Notes: generated by a model from the sequence alone, not told the origin. DNA of 64,000 nucleotides from Inquilinus limosus_F (GCF_051487185.1 NZ_JAHVDK010000007.1:1-64000), one strand, 5' to 3'; shown: positions 7,748 to 15,427, counted from the first letter of the stretch. Made by a program: numbers and translations.

Positions 7748-9178
7748 TTACGCCGCCACCTGCACCGCCGCGCCGCGGGCCCGCCGCGGCAGGGCCAGCG
7801 CTGTCAGCCCGCCGAGCACGATGCCGAGGACGGAGAGATGGAAGGCGAGGCGGGTGCCGTCGGCGACGGCGAGGCGCAGCGCCTCGCCCTCCTGCCCTGC
7901 GATCCCGGCATTGGCGATGGCGATCAGGATGGCGAGACCGATGGCGTTGCCGATGTTGAGCGTGGTCGAGGCCATGCCGGAGGCCACGCCCTGCTCCTCC
8001 GTCGCGACGCCGGAGGCGGAGGCGATCCACATTCCGGTCCAGACGATGCCCTGGCCGATGCCGGAGACAATCAGGCCGGGCACCAGCGCGGCATAGCCGG
8101 CCGTGGTTTCGAGGCCGATCGCGACGGTGCCGACCACGCCGATCGCCGACCCGAGCAGCAGCGTGCTGCGCGTGGTCAGCTTGGTGGCCAGGCGCTCGCC
8201 GAGCTGGGTGCCGGCGGCGATGGCGAGCGACGGCACGATGAAGGCGAGGCCGGTCTCGAGCGCGCTGAAGCCCATCACGGTCTGGAACAGCACGGTCAGG
8301 AAATAGGGCAGCGCGCCGAAGCTGCCCATATAGATGAAGGTGATCGTCATGCCCGCGACCAGGCTGCGGTTGCGGAACAGCCGCATCGGCATCAGCGGGT
8401 CGGCGCTGCGGGTCTCGATCAGCACGAAGGCCGCCAGCAGGACGGCCGAGAGCACGGCGGCGGCGACGATCGGGGTCGCGTCCCAGCCCGTCTCCGGCCC
8501 CTGCACCAGGACATAGACCAGAAGCGTGACGCCGGCGGTGACGGTGAGGGCGCCGGGCAGGTCGAAGCTGCGGCGGGCGGCACGCGGCGGGTCGCGCGGG
8601 ATCACCGCCAGGGCGGCGAGGGCGACGATCCCGGCCAGCGGGACATTGACGAAGAACACCGCCGGCCAGCCGAAATCGTTGGTCAGCACGCCACCGAGCA
8701 GGGATCCCAGGGTCAGCCCGCTGGCGCCGGCGCCGCCCCAGACCGCGAGCGCCCGGTTGCGCCGGGGCCCCTCCTCGAACAGTCGGTTGACCAGGGACAG
8801 CGTGGCCGGGAACAGGATCGCCCCGCCGATGCCCTGCACGGCGCGGGCGACGACGATCACGCCCGGGCTCCAGGCCAGCCCGCCGACCAGCGACGAGGCG
8901 GCGTAGAGGACGAGGCCGAGCACGAACATCCGGCGCTGGCCCAACAGGTCGGCGGCGCGGCCGCCGAACAGCAAGAAGCCGCCACAGAACACGGTGTAGG
9001 CGCTGACCACCCATTGCAGCGACTGCTCGGAGAAGCCGAGGCCGGCGCCGATCTCCGGCAGGGCCACGAACACGATGTTGAGGTCGAGCGCGAAGATCAG
9101 CTGCGCGAAGGCCAGGACGGCCAGGCTCCAGCCGAGCGAACGGTGCCCGCCGGCCTCGGCGGAAACGGATGCGGACAT
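7748..9178 (-). CDS. MFS drug efflux transporter, DHA2 (14-helix) type
   Basis: A 476-residue integral membrane transporter. It shows the DHA2 features: FALDLNIVFVALPEIG in helix 1, the motif-A loop GGRAADLLGQRR after helix 2, and motif C-like GASGLTLGSLLGGVLTN in helix 5. Fourteen hydrophobic segments span the sequence. Such proteins export drugs or dyes by proton antiport across the inner membrane. It is divergent from an ArsR-type regulator. A perfect palindrome lies inside its promoter, between a GATAAT -10 and the -35 position, so repression by the neighbour is likely. Its substrate cannot be read from the sequence. Confidence 0.88.
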   Translation of the reverse strand: MSASVSAEAGGHRSLGWSLAVLAFAQLIFALDLNIVFVALPEIGAGLGFSEQSLQWVVSAYTVFCGGFLLFGGRAADLLGQRRMFVLGLVLYAASSLVGGLAWSPGVIVVARAVQGIGGAILFPATLSLVNRLFEEGPRRNRALAVWGGAGASGLTLGSLLGGVLTNDFGWPAVFFVNVPLAGIVALAALAVIPRDPPRAARRSFDLPGALTVTAGVTLLVYVLVQGPETGWDATPIVAAAVLSAVLLAAFVLIETRSADPLMPMRLFRNRSLVAGMTITFIYMGSFGALPYFLTVLFQTVMGFSALETGLAFIVPSLAIAAGTQLGERLATKLTTRSTLLLGSAIGVVGTVAIGLETTAGYAALVPGLIVSGIGQGIVWTGMWIASASGVATEEQGVASGMASTTLNIGNAIGLAILIAIANAGIAGQEGEALRLAVADGTRLAFHLSVLGIVLGGLTALALPRRARGAAVQVAA

Positions 9179-9225
9179 CGGATCGGAACTCCATGTCGGA
9201 TTCGATTCGGTCCGACTGTACGCAG

Positions 9226-9254
9226 ATTATCGTACTGTTGAACAGTACTAGAAT
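9226..9254 (-). promoter_or_regulatory. MFS pump promoter with operator palindrome
   Basis: On the minus strand a GATAAT -10 (9231-9226) is preceded directly by the perfect palindrome GTACTGTTcAACAGTAC (9248-9232). The palindrome fills the 17-base spacer after a weak -35 (ATTCTA). A further ATCGTAC/GTACGAT pair (9229-9235, 9259-9265) overlaps it. The layout is that of a repressor operator controlling the pump gene. Confidence 0.6.
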
Positions 9255-9301
9255 TTTCGTACGATCAGCGCTGAAACGTGCCTCACCTGCAGGGTGACGG
9301 T

Positions 9302-9330
9302 TTGACTGTACGCGTATCGTCGCCTATCTA
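9302..9330 (+). promoter_or_regulatory. Promoter of the ArsR-family gene
   Basis: TTGACT (9302-9307), 17 bases, then TATCTA (9325-9330) form a good sigma-70 promoter. Transcription would start within a base or two of the ATG at 9337, giving an almost leaderless message. The decamer GACTGTACGC overlapping the -35 recurs at 9214-9223 on the pump side. Confidence 0.55.
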
Positions 9331-9336
9331 TGCGGC

Positions 9337-9690
9337 ATGATCACGCCGCAGCATCCCGAGCGCCACCAGATCCGGCTGGAGAACGTCCTGGCTGCGCTGG
9401 GCCATCCGATGCGGCTCACCGTGATCCGCGTCCTGGCGCAGGGCGGCGAGCACGCCTGCGGCACGGTGCTGCAGGGCGTGTCGAAATCCACCCTGACCCA
9501 TCACTGGCGGGTGCTGCGCGACAGCGGCGTTATCTGGCAGCGCCCCTCCGGCCGGGAGAACCTGCTGTCGCTGCGGCGCGAGGATCTCGACGCCCGCTTC
9601 CCCGGCCTGCTCGATGCGCTGATCGGTGCCGTCGGGGTGGACGCCGAGACCTCTGGGCGCCAGGCCTCGTCCGAAGCCGCCGGCGTCTAG
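9337..9690 (+). CDS. ArsR/SmtB-type HTH transcriptional regulator
   Basis: A 117-residue winged-helix protein: LENVLAALGHPMRLTVIRVL, then a recognition-helix region SKSTLTHHWRVLRDSGVIWQ and a wing at PSGRENLLSLRREDL. This is the ArsR pattern, but the metal-binding Cys box (ELCVCDL type) is replaced by HACGTVLQ with one Cys, so a ligand other than metal is likely. It faces an MFS efflux gene across shared promoters and presumably represses it. There is no ribosome site because the transcript probably begins at the start codon. Its stop overlaps the stop of the convergent SnoaL-like gene by the four bases CTAG. Confidence 0.85.
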   Translation: MITPQHPERHQIRLENVLAALGHPMRLTVIRVLAQGGEHACGTVLQGVSKSTLTHHWRVLRDSGVIWQRPSGRENLLSLRREDLDARFPGLLDALIGAVGVDAETSGRQASSEAAGV

Positions 9691-10121
9691 GGCTTCAGGT
9701 CCACCGCCGCCCGCAGGCTGCCGTCCATGTAGAAGGGCACCGATTCGTGCTCGTGCACGATGGTCCAGCCCTCGGCGGCCCGGCGCAGGCCGAGGGTAAG
9801 GCGGAACCAGAGATCGACGTTTTCGCCGTCGGTCTTGGTGCCGCTCATCCGGGCGAAACCGTGGCCGAAGGCGACGGCACCGTCGACGGCGATGCCGAGG
9901 TCGTGGATCTCGTACCCGATCGACCCCTTCCAGGTCGCGAACCAGGCCTCCAGCCCCTCGGCCCCCGAGTCGATCGTCCGCAGCGGCGGCGCCAGGGAGT
10001 AAAGGACATAATCGGCGGCCTGGCAGGCGACGACGCCCTTGGCGTCCTTGCGGCGCAGTGCCGCCGCGCGCTCCTCGATCAGGGCGCGGATCGGGGTTTC
10101 GCTGTCGTGCTGGCTGGTCAT
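9687..10121 (-). CDS. SnoaL/NTF2-like protein, copy 1
   Basis: A 144-residue protein of the SnoaL-like (NTF2-fold, ketosteroid-isomerase-like) group: IRALIEERAAALRRKDAKGV, a middle GLEAWFATWKGSIGYEIHDL, then SGTKTDGENVDLWFRLTLGL and the C-terminal strand GWTIVHEHESVPFYMDG. It is a close paralog of the gene at 10348-10791. The start is the ATG at 10121, directly after GGAGGAAGAG. A TGTCGG-N17-CGTCCT promoter lies 44 bases upstream, the same type found before the ECF42-DGPF operon, so it is probably controlled by that sigma factor. No catalytic role can be assigned. The fold forms small open barrels that act as isomerases, hydrolases or binding domains. Confidence 0.82.
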   Translation of the reverse strand: MTSQHDSETPIRALIEERAAALRRKDAKGVVACQAADYVLYSLAPPLRTIDSGAEGLEAWFATWKGSIGYEIHDLGIAVDGAVAFGHGFARMSGTKTDGENVDLWFRLTLGLRRAAEGWTIVHEHESVPFYMDGSLRAAVDLKP

Positions 10122-10162
10122 CTCTTCCTCCATCTGCATCCGGGATTCGGATGCCTGTCCAG

Positions 10163-10191
10163 AGGACGAAGCAGCGCCCATGCATCCGACA
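10163..10191 (-). promoter_or_regulatory. Candidate ECF42 promoter, SnoaL copy 1
   Basis: TGTCGG (10191-10186), 17 bases, CGTCCT (10168-10163) on the minus strand, identical in both boxes and spacing to three other sites in the window. The CGTC box is 44 bases before the start codon. Confidence 0.7.
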
Positions 10192-10268
10192 GGGCCGGAA
10201 CGATGTCCGAAACGGAAAGCCGGCGGAAAGGCGCGCGCCCTCCCGCCAGGGTCTCGCCGAACGGCTCC

Positions 10269-10330
10269 CTACGATTGGACCGGCGCGTTCATCGCCCAGG
10301 CGACGCCGAATGGGTCTTTCAGCCGGCCGT
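10269..10330 (-). pseudogene. Duplicated 3' end of the VOC gene
   Basis: The minus strand here reads GRLKDPFGVAWAMNAPVQS and stop, against GRLKDPFGIAWAMNAPVKS and stop at the end of the intact VOC gene (10866-11288). Only the last ~20 codons are present. The fragment sits upstream of SnoaL copy 1 exactly as the intact VOC gene sits upstream of copy 2, so it marks one edge of a tandem duplication. Confidence 0.85.
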
Positions 10331-10347
10331 GTCCAAAGCCGCCGGCC

Positions 10348-10791
10348 TCAGGGCTTCAGATCCACCGCGGCCCGCAGGCTGCCGTCCATGTAGAAGGGCA
10401 CGGATTCGTGCTCGTGCACGATGGTCCAGCCCTCGGCGGTCCGGCGCAGGCCGAGGGTGAGGCGGAACCAGAGATCGACCGTCTCGCCGTCGGTCTTGGT
10501 GCCGCTCATCCGGGCGAAGCCGCGGCAGAAGGCGACGTCGCCGTCGGCCACGATGTCGAGATCGCGGACCTCATAGCCGAGCGGCCCCCGCCAGGTGGCG
10601 AACCAGGCGTCCACGTCCTCGACGTTCGCTTGGTCGGCTGCCAGCGGCGACCCCATGGAGTAGAGGGAGTAGAGGGAGTAATCGGCGGCCTGGCGGGCGA
10701 CGAAGCCCTTGGCGTCCTTGCGGCGCAGCGCCGCCGCGCGTTCCTCGATCAGAGCGCGGATCTCGGCTTCGCTGTCATGCTGGCTGGTCAT
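10348..10791 (-). CDS. SnoaL/NTF2-like protein, copy 2
   Basis: A 147-residue paralog of the 9687-10121 gene with almost the same sequence at both ends (SQHDSEAEIRALIEERAAAL; GWTIVHEHESVPFYMDG). It differs mostly in the centre, where LYSLYSMGSPLAADQ replaces LYSLAPPLRTIDS; the LYSLYS stretch reflects a small in-frame repeat of GAGTAGAGG. The start is the ATG at 10791 after GGAGGAAGAG. It has no promoter of the TGTCGG type and follows the VOC gene by 74 bases, so it is probably read from the VOC promoter. Confidence 0.82.
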   Translation of the reverse strand: MTSQHDSEAEIRALIEERAAALRRKDAKGFVARQAADYSLYSLYSMGSPLAADQANVEDVDAWFATWRGPLGYEVRDLDIVADGDVAFCRGFARMSGTKTDGETVDLWFRLTLGLRRTAEGWTIVHEHESVPFYMDGSLRAAVDLKP

Positions 10792-10865
10792 CTCTTCCTC
10801 CATCGCATCACGGAAGGCCGACGGAAAGGCGCATGCCCTTCCGCCGGCGTCTCACCGGACGGCTC

Positions 10866-11288
10866 CTACGATTTGACCGGTGCGTTCATCGCCCAGGCGA
10901 TGCCGAACGGGTCCTTCAGCCGGCCCCAGCGGTCGCCCCAGAACATCACGTCCAGCGGCACCTCGATCGTGCACCCGGCATCGACCGCCCGCTTCCACCA
11001 GGCGTCGATCTCGTCCGCCTTGAGAATGAGCTGCAGGGTGAAGGCCTGCGGCGGCTCGAACGCGAACCCATGCTCCGGATAGAAATCGGAGATCATCAGC
11101 GAGCTGCCGTTGACGTGGGCATGGACATGCATGGTCCGGCCCTTCTCGTCCGGCGGCACCGAATAGACCGTCTTCGCGCCGAAGGCCTTCTCGTAGAACT
11201 CGGCGGCCTTCAGCGCCCCTTCGACGTTCACATAGGCGACCAAGCCGCCGAGGACCGGGGGAGCTGCGTGATCTGTCGTCTGAGCCAT
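10866..11288 (-). CDS. VOC family protein (glyoxalase/PhnB-like)
   Basis: A 140-residue protein of the vicinal-oxygen-chelate fold with two beta-alpha-beta-beta-beta halves: LVAYVNVEGALKAAEFYEKAFGA...MHVHAHVNGSSLMISDFYPE, and LQLILKADEIDAWWKRAVDAGC...WGDRWGRLKDPFGIAWAM. The group includes glyoxalases, extradiol dioxygenases and antibiotic-binding proteins, as well as PhnB-like proteins of unknown role. The ATG at 11288 has an AGGAGGAAG site. A TGTCGG-N17-CGTCCT promoter is 57 bases upstream. The neighbours (DGPF-ECF sigma upstream, SnoaL-like downstream) are on the same strand, suggesting one regulon. The end of this gene is duplicated at 10269-10330. Confidence 0.87.
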   Translation of the reverse strand: MAQTTDHAAPPVLGGLVAYVNVEGALKAAEFYEKAFGAKTVYSVPPDEKGRTMHVHAHVNGSSLMISDFYPEHGFAFEPPQAFTLQLILKADEIDAWWKRAVDAGCTIEVPLDVMFWGDRWGRLKDPFGIAWAMNAPVKS

Positions 11289-11342
11289 GACTTCCTCCTG
11301 GTTGCTCCTTTGCGCCGCGGCGGATGCTGCAGGCCTGCCTCA

Positions 11343-11371
11343 AGGACGGACGGGCCAGAGCGGCGCCGACA
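11343..11371 (-). promoter_or_regulatory. Candidate ECF42 promoter, VOC gene
   Basis: TGTCGG (11371-11366), 17 bases, CGTCCT (11348-11343) on the minus strand, between the sigma factor stop and the VOC start. Same boxes and spacing as the other three sites. Confidence 0.72.
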
Positions 11372-11394
11372 GCGGTTTCGAAAATTTTCCGGCC

Positions 11395-12657
11395 TCAGCG
11401 GGCGTCAGCGGTCCCATCCTGCTGCAGCCGGTCGAGATGCAGCCGGATATGGGCGGCCTCGGCCGCGGTGTTGGCCAGCGCGATGGCCTGGTTGAAGGCG
11501 GTGCGCGCCTCGCCGAACCGGCCGAGCTGCTGCAGCAGCGCGCCCCGGACCCCGAAGAAGTAGAAATAGCCGGACAGGCGCCCCGCCAGCGGCTCGATCA
11601 TCTCCAGCGCCGCCTGCGGCCCGTGCAGCTTCGCCACCGCGACCGCGCGGTTGAGCGTGACCACGGGCGAGGGCTGCAGCCGCTCCAGCGTGGCGTACAG
11701 CATGTCGATCTGGGCCCAGTCGGTGTCCTGCGGCCGCGCCGCCCGGGCGTGCAGCGCCGCGATCGCCGCCTGCACCTGATAGGGGCCGGGCCGGCGGTGG
11801 CGGATCGCCTTGTCGATCAGCGCCAGCCCCTCGGCGATCATGGCGCGGTTCCACAGGCTGCGGTCCTGGTCCTCCAGCAGCACGATGCAGCCGTCGGCGT
11901 CGAACCGCGCCGGCGCGCGGGCGTGCTGGAGCAGCAGGAGCGCGGTCAGGCCCATGATCTCCGGCTCGGCCGGGAACAGCCGCAGCAGCAGCCGGGCCAG
12001 CCGGATCGCCTCGTCGCACAGCGGCGCGCGCAGCGGCGCCTCCTCGCTGTTGGCGGCGGAATAGCCCTCGTTGAAGACCAGGTAGATCATCGCGGCGACG
12101 GCGGCCAGCCGCTCCGCCCGCTCCACGGCGCCCGGCGTCTCGAACGGCACGCCGGCATTGGCGACCTTGGCCTTGGCCCGGGTGATGCGCTGCTCCATCG
12201 CGCTCTCGCCCACCAGGAAGGCGCGGGCGATCTGCCTGACCGAGAGGCCGGAGACGATGCGCAGCGCCAGCGCGATCTGCTGCGTCGCCGGCAAGTCGGG
12301 ATGGCAGCAGATGAACAAGAGCCGCAGGATGTCGTCGCGGTATTCGGCGCCGTCCAGCCGCTCGGCCAGGTCGCTCTCGGCATCCTCGAGATCGGACAGC
12401 ACCTCGTCCGGCGGCAGCGGCTCGTGCTTCCGGCCGCGGCGCACCCCGTCGAGCGCGGCGTTGCGGCCGACGAAGATCAGCCAGGCGGCCGGGTCGCGCG
12501 GCGGGCCCTTCTGTGGCCAGGTCTTCAGCGCCCGAAGACAGGCCTCCTGGAACGCCTCCTCCGCCGTGTCGAGGTCGCGGAAATAGCGCAGCAGCGCGCC
12601 GAGCGCCTGGGGGCGGGCGGAGGCGAAGGCCGCGTCGATCCAGGCGAGGTCGGTCAT
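11395..12657 (-). CDS. ECF42-type RNA polymerase sigma factor
   Basis: A 420-residue sigma factor. Region 2 covers about residues 10-75 (LLRYFRDLDTAEEAFQEACL, then DPAAWLIFVGRNAALDGVRR). Region 4 covers about 110-165 (LRLLFICCHPDLPATQQIAL, GLSVRQIARAFLVGESAMEQ, RITRAKAKV). A long C-terminal extension of helical repeats (DUF6596/TPR-like) starts with the family mark IYLVFNEGYSA. This build, and a DGPF partner gene, define the ECF42 group, which has no anti-sigma factor; the C-terminal extension is needed for activity. Its start overlaps the stop of the DGPF gene (ATGA), so the two are translationally coupled. The known target promoter type (TGTCGA/CGTC) is matched by four sites here, including one before its own operon. 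Confidence 0.92.
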   Translation of the reverse strand: MTDLAWIDAAFASARPQALGALLRYFRDLDTAEEAFQEACLRALKTWPQKGPPRDPAAWLIFVGRNAALDGVRRGRKHEPLPPDEVLSDLEDAESDLAERLDGAEYRDDILRLLFICCHPDLPATQQIALALRIVSGLSVRQIARAFLVGESAMEQRITRAKAKVANAGVPFETPGAVERAERLAAVAAMIYLVFNEGYSAANSEEAPLRAPLCDEAIRLARLLLRLFPAEPEIMGLTALLLLQHARAPARFDADGCIVLLEDQDRSLWNRAMIAEGLALIDKAIRHRRPGPYQVQAAIAALHARAARPQDTDWAQIDMLYATLERLQPSPVVTLNRAVAVAKLHGPQAALEMIEPLAGRLSGYFYFFGVRGALLQQLGRFGEARTAFNQAIALANTAAEAAHIRLHLDRLQQDGTADAR

Positions 12658-13025
12658 GATCCGGCTGTCCCAGGCTTGAAGATGCGGATCGGGCGGATCT
12701 CGTAGGATCCCCCGGGATTGGCACGCGCGAGGTCGCGCACGATGTCCAGCACCTCGTCCAGCGAGGCGCAGTCGAAGGTGTAGAAGCCCAGAAGCTGCTC
12801 CTTCGTCTCGGCGAAGGGGCCGTCGATCACCACCGGCTCGCCCGCGCCGGCGCGCAGGGTGGTGGCGGCGGTGGTCGGCAGGAGCCGGGCCACGGGCCCG
12901 ATCTTGCCCTGCCGGGCCAGCGGCTCCTGCACCGCGGCCAGCCGGGCCATGACGGCGTCGTCTTCGGCCTTGCTCCAGGCCTCGGTCACGGCTTCGTTAT
13001 GGTAGCAGAGGACGGCATACAGCAT
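12654..13025 (-). CDS. DGPF (YCII-related) protein, ECF42 partner
   Basis: A 123-residue YCII-like ferredoxin-fold protein. It carries the namesake DGPF motif in VVIDGPFAETKEQLLGFYTF and a start typical of the group (MLYAVLCYHNEAV). DGPF proteins are nearly always encoded beside ECF42 sigma factors and are their usual targets; their biochemical role is unknown. The ATG at 13025 follows GGAGGAAGAAGGAAAC. The stop codon overlaps the sigma factor start. A TGTCGG-N17-CGTCCT promoter begins 27 bases upstream of the start, which would make the pair self-activating. Confidence 0.92.
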   Translation of the reverse strand: MLYAVLCYHNEAVTEAWSKAEDDAVMARLAAVQEPLARQGKIGPVARLLPTTAATTLRAGAGEPVVIDGPFAETKEQLLGFYTFDCASLDEVLDIVRDLARANPGGSYEIRPIRIFKPGTAGS

Positions 13026-13049
13026 CCGGGTGTTTCCTTCTTCCTCCCG

Positions 13050-13078
13050 AGGACGACGGAGTATGCCCGCAGCCGACA
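13050..13078 (-). promoter_or_regulatory. Candidate ECF42 promoter, DGPF-sigma operon
   Basis: TGTCGG (13078-13073), 17 bases, CGTCCT (13055-13050) on the minus strand. The predicted transcript would begin about 20 bases before the DGPF start codon and include its ribosome site. Confidence 0.72.
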
Positions 13079-13188
13079 TGCCTCGCAAAAAATGCGGCGG
13101 TGGGCCGAGCTCAAGCCGCAGCGAAGCCTTCAAGGGCCACACCGTCATCGCCATTTCCGGCGGAGCACTGATCTTGAAGAGGCCCGAG

Positions 13189-13872
13189 ATGCCATCCCAG
13201 ATCCGATTCACCGGCACCGGGCCGGGCCCGCGTACCCAGGATGGCTGCGCCGTGGAGCTGTACCGGCGCCTGCTGCCAGATGACGAGCCGGAGATCGTCG
13301 CCGCCGTGGTCCCGGCCGGCGGCTCGATCCTGGAGCTGGGCTCGGGGCCGGGCCGCGTCACCCATCCCCTGGTCGCGCGCGGCTATGCCGTGACCGCGGT
13401 CGACAACTCCGCCGAGATGCTGACCCATATCCGCGGGGCTGAGACGGTGTTGGCCGACATCGAGGAGCTCGACCTCGGCCGGACCTTCGATGCGGTGCTG
13501 CTGGGCAGCACCCTGATCAACTTTCCCGATCCCCGGACGCGTGCTGCGCTGCTCGCGTCTTGCCGACGTCACGTCCTGCCTGGCGGCGCCGTGCTGATCG
13601 AGCGGCGCAACCCCGACATCTTCGCGACGCTGCAGCCCGGGCCGGCCGGAGAGGAAGCGGGCATCCGACATGTCATCGAATCGGTGCGGCACGACGGCCG
13701 CCTCGCCCACATCACCCTTCGGTCGGAAGCGGCCGATGCGGTGTGGATGCAGAGCTACACCCACGAGCTGATCGACGACGCGCAGATGGCGGAGGAGCTG
13801 GGCTCCGCCAGGCTGCGGCTGGTCCGCTGGCTCGATCTGCCACGCCGCTGGGCGCTCGCGGAACGGGCGTAA
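13189..13872 (+). CDS. Class I SAM-dependent methyltransferase
   Basis: A 227-residue methyltransferase. Motif I is SILELGSGPGRVTHPLVARG (residues ~47-66), followed by the acidic VTAVDNSAEML that binds the ribose. VLADIEELDLGRTFDAVLLG is motif II, and the late block HVLPGGAVLIERRNPDI follows. The rest of the protein is too generic to name a substrate. The ATG at 13189 is chosen because GAAGAGG precedes it and homology begins there. The frame is open to 13030, but the extra stretch is low-complexity and would overlap the divergent DGPF promoter. It ends four bases before the convergent xseA stop. Confidence 0.8.
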   Translation: MPSQIRFTGTGPGPRTQDGCAVELYRRLLPDDEPEIVAAVVPAGGSILELGSGPGRVTHPLVARGYAVTAVDNSAEMLTHIRGAETVLADIEELDLGRTFDAVLLGSTLINFPDPRTRAALLASCRRHVLPGGAVLIERRNPDIFATLQPGPAGEEAGIRHVIESVRHDGRLAHITLRSEAADAVWMQSYTHELIDDAQMAEELGSARLRLVRWLDLPRRWALAERA

Positions 13873-13876
13873 CTGC

Positions 13877-15370
13877 CTACAGCAGCGTCCCCTGCTCCGG
13901 CTTCGGGTCCGGTGCGCGGGCGGGCCGGTGCGGCTTGCCGCCGCCGATCACGGCCGGCGCCTCGCCGTCCTGGAAGCGGAGGGTCACGGCCCGGCCGGGC
14001 GTCGCCTCCTGCGCCGAGCCGAGGGCATGGCCGGTCGCCGGGTCCAGCACCAGGGCGTAGCCGCGGCGCAGCACGTCGACATAGGAGTAGCTTTCCAGCA
14101 GCCGCCCGGCGGCGGCCAGGCGCGCATCGCGATCAGCCAGGGCGCGCAGCACCGGCTCCGGCCCGAAGCGGCCGGACAGGGCGTGGAAGCGTTCGGCCGG
14201 GCGGTGGGTCAGACGGCTGCCGCAGGCGACCAGGCGGTCACCGAGCTGGACCAGATGCCGTGCCGTCTCCGCCACCTGGCGGCGCGGATGCGGCAGCCGG
14301 GCGCCGAGCTCGGCCAGCCAGGCGCGGCACCGCTCGATCCGGCCGAGCGCGGCACGATCCAGCCGCTCGCCGCGGTCGTCCAGCCGCTGCATCGCGGTCT
14401 CGATCAGCCGCGCCGGGTCGCCGAGGCCGCGGCGCAGCGCGTCGAGCCGGGTGCGATGCTCGCCGAACAGCCGAGCCGTGCCGGCTTCGAGGCGGCGTGA
14501 GCAATCCAGAACGCGGCCCAGCAGCTCGGCCCGGACCGGCACCGCCATCTCCGCCGCCGCGGTCGGGGTCGGGGCGCGGCGGTCGGCGGCATAGTCGATC
14601 AGTGTCGTGTCGGTCTCGTGCCCGACGGCGGAGATCAGCGGGATGGCGCTGGAAGCGGCGGCGCGCACCACGATCTCCTCATTGAATGGCATCAGGTCTT
14701 CCAGGCTGCCGCCGCCGCGGGCGACGATCAGCAGGTCCGGCCGCGGCACCGGGCCCCCCTTCGGCAGCGCGTTGAAACCCTCGATCGCCGCCGCCACCTG
14801 CCCCGCCGCCGTGTCGCCCTGCACCGCCACCGGCCAGACCAGGACATGGCGCGGGAAGCGGTCGGACAGGCGGTGCAGGATGTCGCGGATCACCGCGCCG
14901 GTCGGCGAGGTGACGACGCCGATCACGGCCGGCAGGAAAGGCAGTGCCCGCTTGCGCGCGGCCTCGAACAGGCCTTCGGCGGCGAGGCGGCGGCGGCGCT
15001 CCTCCAGCATCTTGAGGATGGCGCCCTCGCCCGCCAGCTCCATCTGCTCGATCACCATCTGGTACTGCGAGCGCGAGCCGTAGACGGTCAGCCGGCCGGT
15101 GCAGACCACCTCCATCCCTTGCTCCGGCCGCACCATCAGCCGCGGCAGCTGGCCTTTCCAGATCACCGATTCGAGGGTGCAGCTGTCGTCCTTGAGCGTC
15201 AGGTACACGTGGCCGGAGCGCGGCACCGTGACCTTGCCGATCTCGGCGCGGACTCGCACCAAGCCGAATTCGCCCTCGATCGTGCGCTTCAGGGCGCCGG
15301 TCAGCTCGGCGATGGTGAATTCCGGCAGGTTGGAGCCGGTGCGGGGGGTATTCGCGTTTTGCTCGGTCAT
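13877..15370 (-). CDS. xseA: Exodeoxyribonuclease VII large subunit
   Basis: A 497-residue protein with an N-terminal OB fold (EFTIAELTGALKRTIEGEFG, VRVRAEIGKV, HVYLTLKDD) that binds single-stranded DNA. The catalytic core follows, carrying VIGVVTSPTGAVIRDILHRL, LIVARGGGSLEDLMPFNEE and ISAVGHETDTTLIDYAADRR (D and R of the active region). Then come a long helical region and a C-terminal domain with the conserved VLRRGYALV. With the small subunit XseB, not in this window, it degrades single-stranded DNA in both directions in repair. The start at 15370 lies 57 bases from the divergent purD start, so the two share a promoter region. This pairing is common in alphaproteobacteria. Confidence 0.95.
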   Translation of the reverse strand: MTEQNANTPRTGSNLPEFTIAELTGALKRTIEGEFGLVRVRAEIGKVTVPRSGHVYLTLKDDSCTLESVIWKGQLPRLMVRPEQGMEVVCTGRLTVYGSRSQYQMVIEQMELAGEGAILKMLEERRRRLAAEGLFEAARKRALPFLPAVIGVVTSPTGAVIRDILHRLSDRFPRHVLVWPVAVQGDTAAGQVAAAIEGFNALPKGGPVPRPDLLIVARGGGSLEDLMPFNEEIVVRAAASSAIPLISAVGHETDTTLIDYAADRRAPTPTAAAEMAVPVRAELLGRVLDCSRRLEAGTARLFGEHRTRLDALRRGLGDPARLIETAMQRLDDRGERLDRAALGRIERCRAWLAELGARLPHPRRQVAETARHLVQLGDRLVACGSRLTHRPAERFHALSGRFGPEPVLRALADRDARLAAAGRLLESYSYVDVLRRGYALVLDPATGHALGSAQEATPGRAVTLRFQDGEAPAVIGGGKPHRPARAPDPKPEQGTLL

Positions 15371-15427
15371 CGGCCCGGTGTTCGTGCTAAACCGCGGCCA
15401 CCCTAGCAAGATATCGGGTCTGGTTTC

